Source: Pycnococcus provasolii (lineage: Eukaryota; Chlorophyta; Pseudoscourfieldiophyceae; Pseudoscourfieldiales). Taken from it: a DNA stretch of 64,000 bases. Location of the stretch: positions 124,001 through 188,000 of the forward strand of contig CP150587.1 in assembly GCA_049487715.1 (NCBI GenBank), in the 5' to 3' direction. Made by a program: the position numbers and the translations under genes. The notes beneath the pieces are model-generated. The model saw only the letters and a list, made by a program, of their open reading frames with translations, searched no databases and was not told the origin of the DNA. Of this stretch, positions 18,619 through 28,156 are shown one piece after another (position 1 is the stretch's first letter; each line of letters opens with the position of its first letter).

Positions 18619-20724
18619 ATGCGCATTTGTCCAATCTCTTCCAGCGCATTGGGCGTCGCAGTCTCTCATGTTGACTTAAGACTCGCGTCGTCACAAGATG
18701 TCGCCGTCATGTGGGGGGCCATGCAGGCGCGTGGGGGACTCCTCGTCGTCAAAGGGCAAATACTCACACCTCGCGAGTGCCAACAGGCGGCGGCGAAGTT
18801 TGCACCCTTCCTTGGCGAACCGTTGAAGTACGACAGGTGGCCTGGCCAGTCGCCGGGAATCGACGACGCGGAATGCGTCGCCCTGCTCGGGAACTACAGG
18901 GCACGCAAGCAGGACGACCTAGGCGTCGTCGGGTGCAAACCAGGTGACCGCATCGCCGAGTACAAGCCAGCCATCACGGAAATCGAAGAGTGGCACACAG
19001 ACGGTTCGTTCCTAGCCAGTCCCAAAAAGGCAATCTTGCTGTACGCGCCCATGGGAGGCTACCCTCTGCCCAGCACGGGAGGACGCACGGGGTTCGCAAG
19101 CTGCACGCGCGCGTACCGCCGCCTTGCAGAATCAGAGCAAAAACAATATGCGTGCATGTCGAGCGTGCACAGCTGGGAAGTGTTCATGCGCCTGCTCGAG
19201 AGACGCGACCCGTCAAGGGAGAAGGTGACCGCCGCCGACGTCGCGAAGAAACCGGACCAGACGTGGCCAATCGTGCGCGTACACCCGCCCACGGGGGAAC
19301 CGTCGCTGTACGTGAACCCGAAGAACACGAGGTGTGTGCTCAGCGGCGAGCGGCGAGAAGACGACGGGTCGAAGCTCATCGACAACCTCGGGAAACTCAT
19401 CGTCGAGGAGGCGTACTACCACAAGTGGGAGGCGGGCGACTTCGTGCTTTGGGATAATCGGTGCCTGCTCCACGCCGCCACGCCCTTCGACGCGACCAAG
19501 CACGAACGTCTGCTGTTCAGGCTCGAGTTCCCAGGCGAGCCCGTGCAAGGCTTTGAGGTCACATACGCGACGGCGCCGACGATTCCTACATTGTTTGACT
19601 ATTATCACAGCTATCGAGCAAAAGGTGCAGTTGTCGCACATGTCATCGACACGGCACATCCAGGCGACACCGCAGCCTTGGAGCGGTGGCTGGATACAAA
19701 GCAAGACGTCAAGGTGCTGTCCGTGGTGGGAAAAACTGAAGGAAATGGATGCGTGAACGACTTCACGCGAGGATATGCGAGCCATTGCATCCACGAGACG
19801 CTCAAGAAGAGACGGCTCGACGACGGGGTGGCTGTCGTCATGAGTGGAGGCACGGAGGGCGTGTTAACCCCGCACTTTCTCGTGCTCGGACGCAACAGTG
19901 GCGAAGAAGACGGTGAAGAAAGAACCGAGGGCCCACATCGCCTCGTGGTGGGATCCGCAACGTCACGCACGCTGCTGCCGGAGGAGATTGGAGCTGACGC
20001 GCAGGTGGAGGCGACAAAAGAGGCTGTGCTGCAAGCGTGCGCAGACGCAAAGCTCAGTCCCTCCGACGCGGCATTTGTACAAGTGAAGTGCCCCCTGCTC
20101 ACAACAGAGCGGGTGAATGAGGCAAACGAACGGCGTAACGCGACGTGCGCGACGAAGGACACGCTGGAGTCCATGGCACTGAGCCGGCGTGCATCCGCGT
20201 TGGGAGTTGCCCTAGCGACAGGCGAGTCTGGCGAATATTCCAGCGTCGCATCGGCATCCGCGGGCGTCGAGCTGATGAACGTTGAAGTTGTCGTGCTGGG
20301 CAACCGCGCAGGCGCGCCGGGCAACCTCATGTGCGTGAATTCCGTCATGAAAGATGCGCTGGACACATCGTCCGTCGTGAGAAGCCTCAACAGCGCCGGC
20401 CTGCGCGTCGAGAATGGCACATTGCACGACGATGCACGCAAACACATCGTCGCCGTCTTGAGCAAGGCTGATCCGTCGTCGACGGTCCGTGGGAAGCGTA
20501 CGACCATGTATACTGACAGTGACATCGCGTCGACGCGCCATGCGCGTGCCGCCGTCGGTGGCGCACTCGGCGCGCTGTTCGGCGACACGAGGCTGTACGT
20601 TAGTGGAGGTGCGGAGGCGCAGGGCCCACCTGGCGGCGGTCCCGTTTGCGTCATTTACGAGGCACAACAATCAACAATCAGCAATCCCGTGCAACAATGG
20701 TTAAATGAGGAGAAACCGGAGTAA
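18619..20724 (+). CDS. Fusion of a TauD-type Fe(II)/2-oxoglutarate dioxygenase and a barbiturase/cyanuric acid hydrolase-type amidohydrolase
   Basis: One uninterrupted 701-residue ORF. Residues 1-315 match TauD-family dioxygenases: the HxD iron ligands lie in WHTDGSF (H126, D128), the distal His in LLHAATPFD (H285), and the 2-oxoglutarate Arg in LLFRLEF (R301). Residues about 335-690 match the ring-opening amidohydrolase family (AtzD/TrzD/barbiturase): GKTEGNGCVNDFTRGY (K372), VMSGGTEGVL (S409), FVQVKCPLLT (K490), SSVASASAG, LSKADPS (K616), TDSDIASTRHARAAVGG and YVSGGAEAQGPPGGGP (S662). All three Lys/Ser sets of that fold appear present. Barbiturase and cyanuric acid hydrolase cannot be told apart by eye. 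The dioxygenase half may make the cyclic imide that the second half opens. No targeting peptide is obvious. Confidence 0.9.
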   Translation: MRICPISSSALGVAVSHVDLRLASSQDVAVMWGAMQARGGLLVVKGQILTPRECQQAAAKFAPFLGEPLKYDRWPGQSPGIDDAECVALLGNYRARKQDDLGVVGCKPGDRIAEYKPAITEIEEWHTDGSFLASPKKAILLYAPMGGYPLPSTGGRTGFASCTRAYRRLAESEQKQYACMSSVHSWEVFMRLLERRDPSREKVTAADVAKKPDQTWPIVRVHPPTGEPSLYVNPKNTRCVLSGERREDDGSKLIDNLGKLIVEEAYYHKWEAGDFVLWDNRCLLHAATPFDATKHERLLFRLEFPGEPVQGFEVTYATAPTIPTLFDYYHSYRAKGAVVAHVIDTAHPGDTAALERWLDTKQDVKVLSVVGKTEGNGCVNDFTRGYASHCIHETLKKRRLDDGVAVVMSGGTEGVLTPHFLVLGRNSGEEDGEERTEGPHRLVVGSATSRTLLPEEIGADAQVEATKEAVLQACADAKLSPSDAAFVQVKCPLLTTERVNEANERRNATCATKDTLESMALSRRASALGVALATGESGEYSSVASASAGVELMNVEVVVLGNRAGAPGNLMCVNSVMKDALDTSSVVRSLNSAGLRVENGTLHDDARKHIVAVLSKADPSSTVRGKRTTMYTDSDIASTRHARAAVGGALGALFGDTRLYVSGGAEAQGPPGGGPVCVIYEAQQSTISNPVQQWLNEEKPE

Positions 20725-21896
20725 AATGTTTTTTGATACACGGTGTCAGTACATACATACATAGCTTTAGAACAGGTCTACTTTCTTCTTCAGCATGGTA
20801 CGCCGCCATGGCGGCATGGTCGCAAACTCCTCTTTCGTGCACTGAAACACTTTCAGGAAGTCGGCATATGAGAGTGCGAGATAAAAAGGAAGTATGTAGT
20901 TTTGCGGCCGGGCCGCAAAATCTCAACCCTCCCCCCGAGAGGTCGCAAAAGAAAGAAAAAGCGAAGGTGCGGGTTTCAAGCAAGAACTTGGAGCAGTCAA
21001 TTAGGGGTTAATTAGGGAGAGGAGGGAGGGCCGGTCCTGCTGTGCGATTGGTCTCTAGGACTCTCTAAGTAGACTAAGGTTACTTCTTACCACTCTTTAC
21101 CACTCTACTACAGTACTATCGCGCCCTCAACCCCTTTCCCTTTATTCCTGCTCGCCTCCATCGCGCCCCGCCCACCAATTTTTAATTTTTTTTTCTTTTT
21201 TGGTGAGCGGAGTGACGGAGGGGCCGTCACCAACAAACACCCTTCTTGAGCGAGCTGCTCCACCTAAGGTTAGGTGAAACACGTCCTCCTGGTGCCTGGT
21301 GGGCTGGTGGCATGTTGTTGTTACCCCGCATCGGGGAGGTCCCGGGGGCCTCCCGGGTATCGGGACCCGTGTGGGAGGGGGAGGGGAGGAGGAAAGTGCA
21401 GGAGGAAGTGAAAGCTCAGATAATAAATCGTTCTACTTGCCGACGCTAACCCCCCGCTCAAAAGCAAAGCAAAGCGAAGCGAATCCCGGCCTAACCCCTC
21501 GCCCAAATGACTCAAGCCTGTAGAAATGGTCGATGCATTTCGTCGGGAAACGAGGCTCGGGGGATCTCTATTATGATTCGATGCGCCGCCGCCTTTACCT
21601 CGTTTTCCCCGGCCCCGCGGGGAACTTCAAAACATGTCGTCGTCGGTGCCGAACAAGCGTCGGAGTTCGCGGTCGCTCTTTGGTGGTAATGGGGGTGGTG
21701 ATGAAGGTGGTGGTGGTGAAGAAGGTGGTGGTGGTGGTCCCGTGAGTGTAGTTGCGGAGGGTGTGATGCTGATGTCCCAAAAGCAACCTGTTTTGGGTGG
21801 CAACGGGGGGGTTTGGGCGCTGGGTTTGGGTTTGGGCACCATGGGGACGACGTTTCCGACGACGACGACGCCGATCCAGAGCGTGATTCTCACGTG
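20725..21896. other. Spacer and 5' region of the SAMHD1-like gene
   Basis: Mostly non-coding, with poly-T, poly-C and purine runs. From 21634 there is an ATG frame (MSSSVPNKRRSSRSLFGG, then Gly-rich) that runs towards the SAMHD1-like frame and would join it if the G run at 21805-21811 had one more base. It is therefore probably the true N-terminus of that protein. Confidence 0.45.
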
Positions 21897-23543
21897 ATGA
21901 TGTACAACAACAACGACGACGACAACAACAACACGCAAGCAAGCAATAAAAGGAGAAGAAACATGCAGCCTGCCGTCATGCCCGCAAGTCGTCAACATGC
22001 TCGACTGACTGAATTGTCCATATGGGACCAGTCGTTCAACCGGAACATCCACCTGCCTGGCATATGCAAGCTTATCGTCGACACGCCGGAATTTCAGAGA
22101 CTCAGAGACCTCAAGCAACTCGGTGGATGTCACTACATGCACCCATCCGCAACACACACGAGATTCGAACACAGCCTTGGAGTCGCGTACCTGTCGCTGC
22201 GCCTAGCCAGAAGCCTACAGCACAACGACGTTGACAACCTCTTCGATATCACAGACACAGAAGTGCTCTGCGTCGGTATTGCCGGGCTCATCCACGACCT
22301 TGGTCACGGGCCTTTCTCACACGCCTTTGAGCAATTCATGTCCGAAAGGAACTTGCCCTTCTGCCACGAGGATATGTCCGTTAAGCTCTTCCGGCGAATT
22401 ATTGACACGGCGCACGGCGTACGGGACGCTCTGGCGACGGAAGGCGTCGGAGAAGAGGAACTCGTTCTCATTGAAATGATGGTCAAGGGCCTCAAGCCCG
22501 AGGCGCCCATGCCAACTTCAACGGGAAGAGGAGAAGCGAAGCGATTTCTCTGCGAGATTGTTGCCAACTCGAGACATGGCATCGACACAGACAAACTCGA
22601 CTACCTGCTTCGTGATGGACGGCATGTGCAAGGTGGTCAAACTCTGATGGTGCAGTCCATCACCAAGCGATGTCGCGTTGTACGCGGGCCTGGTGCGCCG
22701 AAAGGTCCGCTCAAAGATGTCATCCAAGCCCAGATTGCTTGGGATTGGGATGTCCAGAGAGACCTCTTCGACGTATTTGCCTTACGCACGCGAATGCATC
22801 GCGCGTTTTACATGAATCGCACGAAGAGACTAAGCGAGCAGCTCATCAGGGACATTCTCGTGCTCGCAGATGAGCACGTTCTCACGCGTGGCGAAGACGG
22901 CGTTGGCTTGGGTATCTCCCTCTCCACGACGGATCTCGTCGCATACAGCAATCTGACGGACAGCGTGCTACAACGCGTGGCGAGCGTCCCATCAGCAAAC
23001 GCGCATCCGAATGTTGCCAAGGCACAGGCGCTTCTCGAGCGACTTCATCGTCGCGAGTTCTACCGCAACGTCAACACGCTCGTCCCCGCGTTTCCCTACC
23101 CTGATGCAGTAAAGCGTCTGAACCAGGCAAAGGTTCGAGATGCAATCGTCAAACTCGGCGGAGGAATGTTCCATGCATCCGACATATGGGTTGACGTCGT
23201 GCGCATCACGATGGGCGGTAAACGAGACCCAGAGACAGGGGAGTACGACAATCCGCTGCGCTACGTGCTGTTCACGGGCTCCGGCCAATCGCCAGCACAG
23301 TACATCGACCCGGTGAGGTACGCACCGTCATCGACGCCAATTTCGTCGGAGGAGATTGCGGTGCGTGTGTACTGTCGAGTCAGTGACGACGACGTGGTGT
23401 TTGCGGCGATGTGTGACGCGACATCAAGATGGTGGAAACAACTCACGGCGTCTACGGCAAGCGGCGGCGGCGGCAGCCATAAGACGATGGCCGTGGCGGA
23501 AACACCGCCTGTAAAGCGCGTGCCATCGGCTCCTGCGTGCTAA
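21897..23543 (+). CDS. SAMHD1-like HD-domain dNTP triphosphohydrolase
   Basis: The protein follows the SAMHD1/dGTPase family order: IHLPGICKLIVDTPEFQRLR, TRFEHSLGV, the metal-binding HDLGHGPFSH, DKLDYLLRD, and the C-terminal helices ending in YCRVSDDD. The His, His-Asp and Asp ligands of the HD site are all present (H92, H133/D134, D232 counted from this start). These enzymes cut dNTPs to deoxynucleoside and triphosphate and limit dNTP pools. The first in-frame ATG is 21897. The frame is open upstream to 21717 but without ATG, and the upstream ATG at 21634 lies in another frame separated by a G homopolymer, so the real start may be 21634. No SAM domain is visible; the N-terminus is Gly/Asp/Asn-rich. 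Confidence 0.9.
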   Translation: MMYNNNDDDNNNTQASNKRRRNMQPAVMPASRQHARLTELSIWDQSFNRNIHLPGICKLIVDTPEFQRLRDLKQLGGCHYMHPSATHTRFEHSLGVAYLSLRLARSLQHNDVDNLFDITDTEVLCVGIAGLIHDLGHGPFSHAFEQFMSERNLPFCHEDMSVKLFRRIIDTAHGVRDALATEGVGEEELVLIEMMVKGLKPEAPMPTSTGRGEAKRFLCEIVANSRHGIDTDKLDYLLRDGRHVQGGQTLMVQSITKRCRVVRGPGAPKGPLKDVIQAQIAWDWDVQRDLFDVFALRTRMHRAFYMNRTKRLSEQLIRDILVLADEHVLTRGEDGVGLGISLSTTDLVAYSNLTDSVLQRVASVPSANAHPNVAKAQALLERLHRREFYRNVNTLVPAFPYPDAVKRLNQAKVRDAIVKLGGGMFHASDIWVDVVRITMGGKRDPETGEYDNPLRYVLFTGSGQSPAQYIDPVRYAPSSTPISSEEIAVRVYCRVSDDDVVFAAMCDATSRWWKQLTASTASGGGGSHKTMAVAETPPVKRVPSAPAC

Positions 23544-23569
23544 GTACCAACCTGGAATTGATCGTTCAA

Positions 23570-23574
23570 TGTAA
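23570..23574 (+). terminator. TGTAA poly(A) signal for the SAMHD1-like gene
   Basis: TGTAA begins about 26 bases after the stop codon. Confidence 0.45.
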
Positions 23575-23679
23575 TGGAATGAGATTTACCTAAGATCGCT
23601 CATACAGTAATGAAGTGTGCTTTACTCTGTCCGGCGATTGTCCATTCTACATGGGATACGTATACAAAAGAGTTACACT

Positions 23680-26061
23680 TCATGACGAGGCCGTGTCACC
23701 CTCCTCACGGGTAGTAGAGGTAGAAGAGCTACCACCAAGCCACGAAAATGAAGAGAACCAAGAAGAATTGCCGCCGCCGCCGCCGCCGCGACGCCTTGAC
23801 GAACCGCCACTGCCGCCTCGTCGACGACCAGACTCAGTGTCAGAATCTTGACGATGCTTTCGCTTCTCCCTCAAGTTGCGCGGATCCTCCTCCTCGCCGC
23901 CGCCGCGATCACCACCACCACCATCACCATCAGATATTGCACCAACGGCAAACCAGTATATTGCAGTTCCGACTAGCAAAACAAGACCCGCATGACCAAA
24001 CATCACGACGCTCCATCCGAGCTTCCTTCCCCCTTTAATGATAGCACTGTTCACGCCGCCATTATGGCAAGATGCCTGCCAAATTCGCATCTCGTCGATT
24101 CCAAACCACCACGATGCTAGCGCATTCGGCGCATTCGCACTCCAGCGTTTTTCAACAGTCGTAAACCAAGGCAACAACGTCATACGGCGTTGCAAAACTT
24201 CAAATGTGCCATCGGCAATAAACACAATACTCGTGACGGCGACGGGGCCCCATGGAGTGTGCTTAACGGAATCCGCGGGCATGCACGCACGCTTTTCCCG
24301 AAGCTCTGATGCGACGTCCGCAATCTTCGAATCAAACCGAGACACCGTCGATGCACAAGCCAAAGTGCGTTCACTCGGTCTGGCTTCGTATCGAATACGC
24401 CACCGACGTGCGGGAACAAATGACTTCAGCTTCGATGTCAGCTCGTCGCTCCAGCCCAGCTCGTGAACGAGCGTTTCGTCGCCGTTGGCGCGCTTGCCTG
24501 GATCGCCTTTCAGCTGGCCACGGCCGCTGTCACCAATTACAATCAAGCGGCCGACATGACTGTTCACGAGTCTCCGTCCCATGCCATCCGGGTTAAAAAG
24601 GGCACTCGTCATCTTTTCACCGAGTTCGTTCACGTCAATCAGCAAAACATCAATGTACGCGCCACGACTTGCCAGCATCAGCTGAAGGAGCATCGTGGCG
24701 ATGTCAGCCGTCTTGACGTTGTCACACGCCTGATGCAAAAGACACCCCAATTCCCTCTGCGCAGCCATGTTCTCCTTAGCATCCGTGTTCGGGTCCAGGT
24801 CGAGCGTGCAGTTAACGTGCACCGTGCGCTCAAGACCATTCAGCCTCACCACATCCTTTGTCGCATCGCAGAACGCTGGCCTCGGTGCATATACCGTTGC
24901 GTGCACATCTCTGATGTCGCGTCGAGCGTACGACGCAACCTGCGCCGCGAAGACACTAAAGAGTCCACTTCGTGACCCGAGCTCAAGCATTCGAAACGTG
25001 CCATGCCTCGCATGCTGGACCGCCTGAGCGATGGCGGCGTAGACGGCGTACTCCTCGTCCACCAGTGGCAGCGAAACGGGAAGGCGCGGCGTGCCGTCTA
25101 ACATAGCTGCTTCGTACCGCGCGCAAACCGCTGCCCTTCCAGGCACGGATGCGCCGCGTTGGAAAAGCCGGCTTGCGAAGGCGCGCTCCGGTGCATCTTC
25201 GCGAAGAGATTTTGTCACCTTCGCCGCGTAGTCGGAGCCGAGCAGCACCACGTGAAGCGGCAGCATCGGTGCGCGCTTCAAGAACATGGCTCGATTTCCT
25301 TTCGCAACTTTGTGCGGCCCGTTTCGAGGCGGTTCCCAGCCGTGAGGTACGCGTCGCACGTTCTTTGGTGCGAATGGGTGGTTCGTCACGCCGCATGCGA
25401 CTGTGTATGGCACGAGTGTGGACGGGAATGTGCGCACGACAACCGCGTCGCTCGCCGCGACGTTGTCGTGCGCCTTGCGCGTCGTCAGTTCGTTCACGGC
25501 GGCGACGACGGGTTGCTCCACCTGTGGGACGTGGCTGGCTGCCCATGCCAACGCTGGATGATGTCCGAACGACTTTCGTCGCGCTGAGAGACCTGCAACA
25601 AGTCCAGGCGTGCCAGCACACAGTCGCGACAGTGCGTTGGCCGCACCACACCCGTCGTCGTCAGCGACCGCGTATCTCTTTTTGAGAGCGGCAAGGCCAG
25701 GCGGTAGCGTCGGCGGTGGCGGTGGCGGTGAAGGCGGTGGTGGATACGCCGGCCTATCTGGTGTGGGCGGTTGCGGCGGTGCGTCCGGGTACGCCGGCGT
25801 CGGCGGTTCGTTCGGCTGGTTATTCCATATGACCGGTTCTTCCGTTGAGGCACGTTGTATGGACGAGTTGTATTTACTTTCCCAGTCAGGGAGAGCGCGT
25901 GACCGTGCTTCTGCTGACAAGACAACATAAGAGAAGCTGACAAAGACAAGAACGAAACCCTTGAGAAGAACAAGGCGAGGCCAGTGAAGTACACGTACAC
26001 GTACACGCCACCGCGACAGTGACGTTGACGTTGACGTTGACATGCGCAGCAGAAGCAGCAT
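23680..26061 (-). CDS. Membrane-anchored protein with Pro-rich stalk and methyltransferase-like domain
   Basis: The 793-residue product begins with a basic segment and a hydrophobic signal anchor (about 30-50, VLLKGFVLVFVSFSYVVL). A Pro-rich stalk follows (about 80-120). The central part (about 345-480) has a Rossmann-type start, FRMLELGSRSGLFSVFAAQ, resembling SAM motif I, and a later YIDVLLIDVNELG strand, a layout like FkbM-type methyltransferases. The sequence GWSVVMFGHAGLVLLVGTA near 680 is a second membrane helix, followed by a cytosolic-looking Gly/Arg/Ser-rich low-complexity tail. The two helices would place the methyltransferase-like part in the lumen or outside. The N-terminal Val-Arg and Ser-Thr runs come from small repeats at 25985-26042. 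Substrate unknown. Confidence 0.6.
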   Translation of the reverse strand: MLLLLRMSTSTSTSLSRWRVRVRVLHWPRLVLLKGFVLVFVSFSYVVLSAEARSRALPDWESKYNSSIQRASTEEPVIWNNQPNEPPTPAYPDAPPQPPTPDRPAYPPPPSPPPPPPTLPPGLAALKKRYAVADDDGCGAANALSRLCAGTPGLVAGLSARRKSFGHHPALAWAASHVPQVEQPVVAAVNELTTRKAHDNVAASDAVVVRTFPSTLVPYTVACGVTNHPFAPKNVRRVPHGWEPPRNGPHKVAKGNRAMFLKRAPMLPLHVVLLGSDYAAKVTKSLREDAPERAFASRLFQRGASVPGRAAVCARYEAAMLDGTPRLPVSLPLVDEEYAVYAAIAQAVQHARHGTFRMLELGSRSGLFSVFAAQVASYARRDIRDVHATVYAPRPAFCDATKDVVRLNGLERTVHVNCTLDLDPNTDAKENMAAQRELGCLLHQACDNVKTADIATMLLQLMLASRGAYIDVLLIDVNELGEKMTSALFNPDGMGRRLVNSHVGRLIVIGDSGRGQLKGDPGKRANGDETLVHELGWSDELTSKLKSFVPARRWRIRYEARPSERTLACASTVSRFDSKIADVASELREKRACMPADSVKHTPWGPVAVTSIVFIADGTFEVLQRRMTLLPWFTTVEKRWSANAPNALASWWFGIDEMRIWQASCHNGGVNSAIIKGGRKLGWSVVMFGHAGLVLLVGTAIYWFAVGAISDGDGGGGDRGGGEEEDPRNLREKRKHRQDSDTESGRRRGGSGGSSRRRGGGGGGNSSWFSSFSWLGGSSSTSTTREEGDTASS

Positions 26062-26431
26062 GGAGCTCGAGTGGAGTGTGCTGGAGGGAGTGCCTCGTGA
26101 TCGGGCCGCGGCGAAACCGGTTCCACCAGAGGGGGCTCCCCCCCGGGCAAGTCAACGTGGAATTAAGTCCAGAAAAGTAGAAAACCTCAGTCACGCAAGT
26201 CGGGCATTGGAAACGCATGCCTATTTTAATTCCTCCCGCTTTTTCGCTTTTCCCGACGGCGTTCCTCCCTCTCCGGAGCCCCAAGAATAATAATATAATC
26301 TATGGCGTCCGGGCAAGGCAACCGCCAACGACGAGGTGCGTGATGACGTGCGTGCGGGGGACTCGGTTTGCTTTGCTTTGCTCTGGACTGGTAAGCCAGA
26401 TCTGAGCTGTGAACACGTCAGCCACTAACGC
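26062..26431. other. Divergent spacer between the methyltransferase-like and HEAT genes
   Basis: 370 bases between divergent start codons. Contains only short low-complexity stretches, including a CA run immediately around the HEAT gene's ATG. No gene is supported. Confidence 0.4.
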
Positions 26432-28107
26432 ATGACACACACACACACAGAGCATGACATCATCACGTCCAAGCTGTCGCCAGAAATCACCGAGCATATC
26501 CTGCACCTTGTGGCGGCACAGCCGGGCGTGATAGCCATACGCAACCTTGCGTCCGCAACGCAAGCATGCAAGGCGTTCCAACAAGCCGCGGGGGGACGGG
26601 CGGCTCTTGCACTTCGCGCTATCGCGCAAGACCAGCACGACGACTTGGTCGTGCGCGGACTCAAAGTGCTAAGGTCGTTGGGCGAATGCGCTGTGCCGCA
26701 CATACCAGCTATCATCGTGCGGCTCAAGCACAGTGAGTACAAGGTGAGCAAGAATGCGATGCGAGCTCTACTTGCGCTGCGCGAGCATGCAGTGGCGTAC
26801 ATTGCGGACATCGTACCACTTCTCAACGAAGATACCTCGCACGTGAGAGTGTCTGCTTTGGTGGCACTCAAAAGCTTTCGTGGGTACGCGATACCAAAGG
26901 CGGCAGCTACACCGCGGAGTTGGATTCGGAGGCTCACGAGAGCGTCGAGGTAACGAACGCACTCATGCGGGCACTCTGTGCTTCTGAGCAAGACGCGGCG
27001 CAACACGTCGCGGAAATCGCAGCGCATCTCGAGCACGAGAGTCCGACAGTAAGGCGAACGAGTTTGCTGGCGCTTGATCTTCTAGGTGAATCCGCCACGT
27101 CGCATGCCGCGGATATGGTAGCGCGACTTGGGGATGACAACGATGATGTGAGGGACACGGCTATGAACGTTTTGGGCGACTTGCACATTCACATAGCCTC
27201 GCACGCGACAGCCGTCGCAGCACATCTCGAACACGTCAATGCCAACGTGAGGTGTAATGCATTACATGTGCTACGTGCTCTTGGTGTGCGCGCGGCGTCA
27301 CAAGTTGCTGCCATCGCAGCGCGGCTCAGGCCCGACGATGAGGAACCAGAAGTGGTGGTATTGGCGTTGGACACGTTGAAGGATTTGGGCGAGCACGTTG
27401 TGTCGTACATCCCGGCCATCTTCGCGCTCCTCTTGGCTGACGACGTGGAGGTGAGACGGTCTGCTGAGCATGCAATAAAGGCATTAAGTGAGCACGTTGT
27501 GTCACACATTCCGGATGTCGTCACACAGCTCGACGACGATGATCCGATTGTGAGGATTATTGCTCTGAGAGTGTTTCAATATGTGCCTGAGCATGCGGGG
27601 CGGCACGCCACTGTCATCGCGGCACGGCTCGACGACGATGACATCGCAGTGAGGACAACCACTTTGAGACTTTTCTTTAAGATCAGTCTGAGTGATGAGT
27701 GCTTTGAGCGGGACGTGCTGCCACACGCAGCGGCGATCGCAGCACGGCTCGATGATCCTTTTGATGGTGCGAGGGATATAGCCATGTGCGTGCTTCGAAA
27801 TCTAGGCAGACATGCGGCGCCGTACTCCGAGGTCATTGCAGCGCGGCTCGGTGACAATAATTACGAGGTAATGGTAGGTGCCATGAAGGCGCTTGTATGT
27901 CTGGGTGCTGATGCCGCAACACCGCATGCGCCGGCTATCGCTGCGCATCTCGGTCATGAGAACGAGCAGGTTAGGCTGTCGGCTGTGGCGGCGCTAGAGG
28001 AGCTCTTCACGAGCATTCGGGAAAACGCCGGGGAACAAGTAGTTCGCAGACACGATTTGGATTATAACAATGACGTGTGCCTCGACGCGGCTCGCCGTCG
28101 CCGGTAA
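26432..28107 (+). CDS. F-box-like/HEAT-repeat protein, one frame break near 26915
   Basis: The start (LSPEITEHILHLVA, then LASATQACKAFQQAA) resembles an F-box helix set. It is followed by about a dozen 37-39 residue HEAT units with the pattern HAxxIAARLDDDDxxVRxxALRVLxxLGEHA. The first frame ends at 26953, while the repeats carry on from about 26920 in the next frame; a unit spanning the junction (KAAA, then AELDSEAHESVEV) reads through if one base is restored near 26910-26920. The whole would be about 558 residues. HEAT solenoids bind partners, and an F-box would link them to SCF ubiquitin ligases, which is inference. Fragments of a related gene lie at 53.7 kb. Confidence 0.7.
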
Positions 28108-28156
28108 CGAAGAGTCAAATAATTGTACGATCAAAGCATTTTGTTTTTACACGTGT

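Noticed and set aside
18619-20724. Two separate genes instead of a fusion
   Set aside because: No stop, frame change or splice-like gap lies between the domains; the linker of about 20 residues reads through in one frame.
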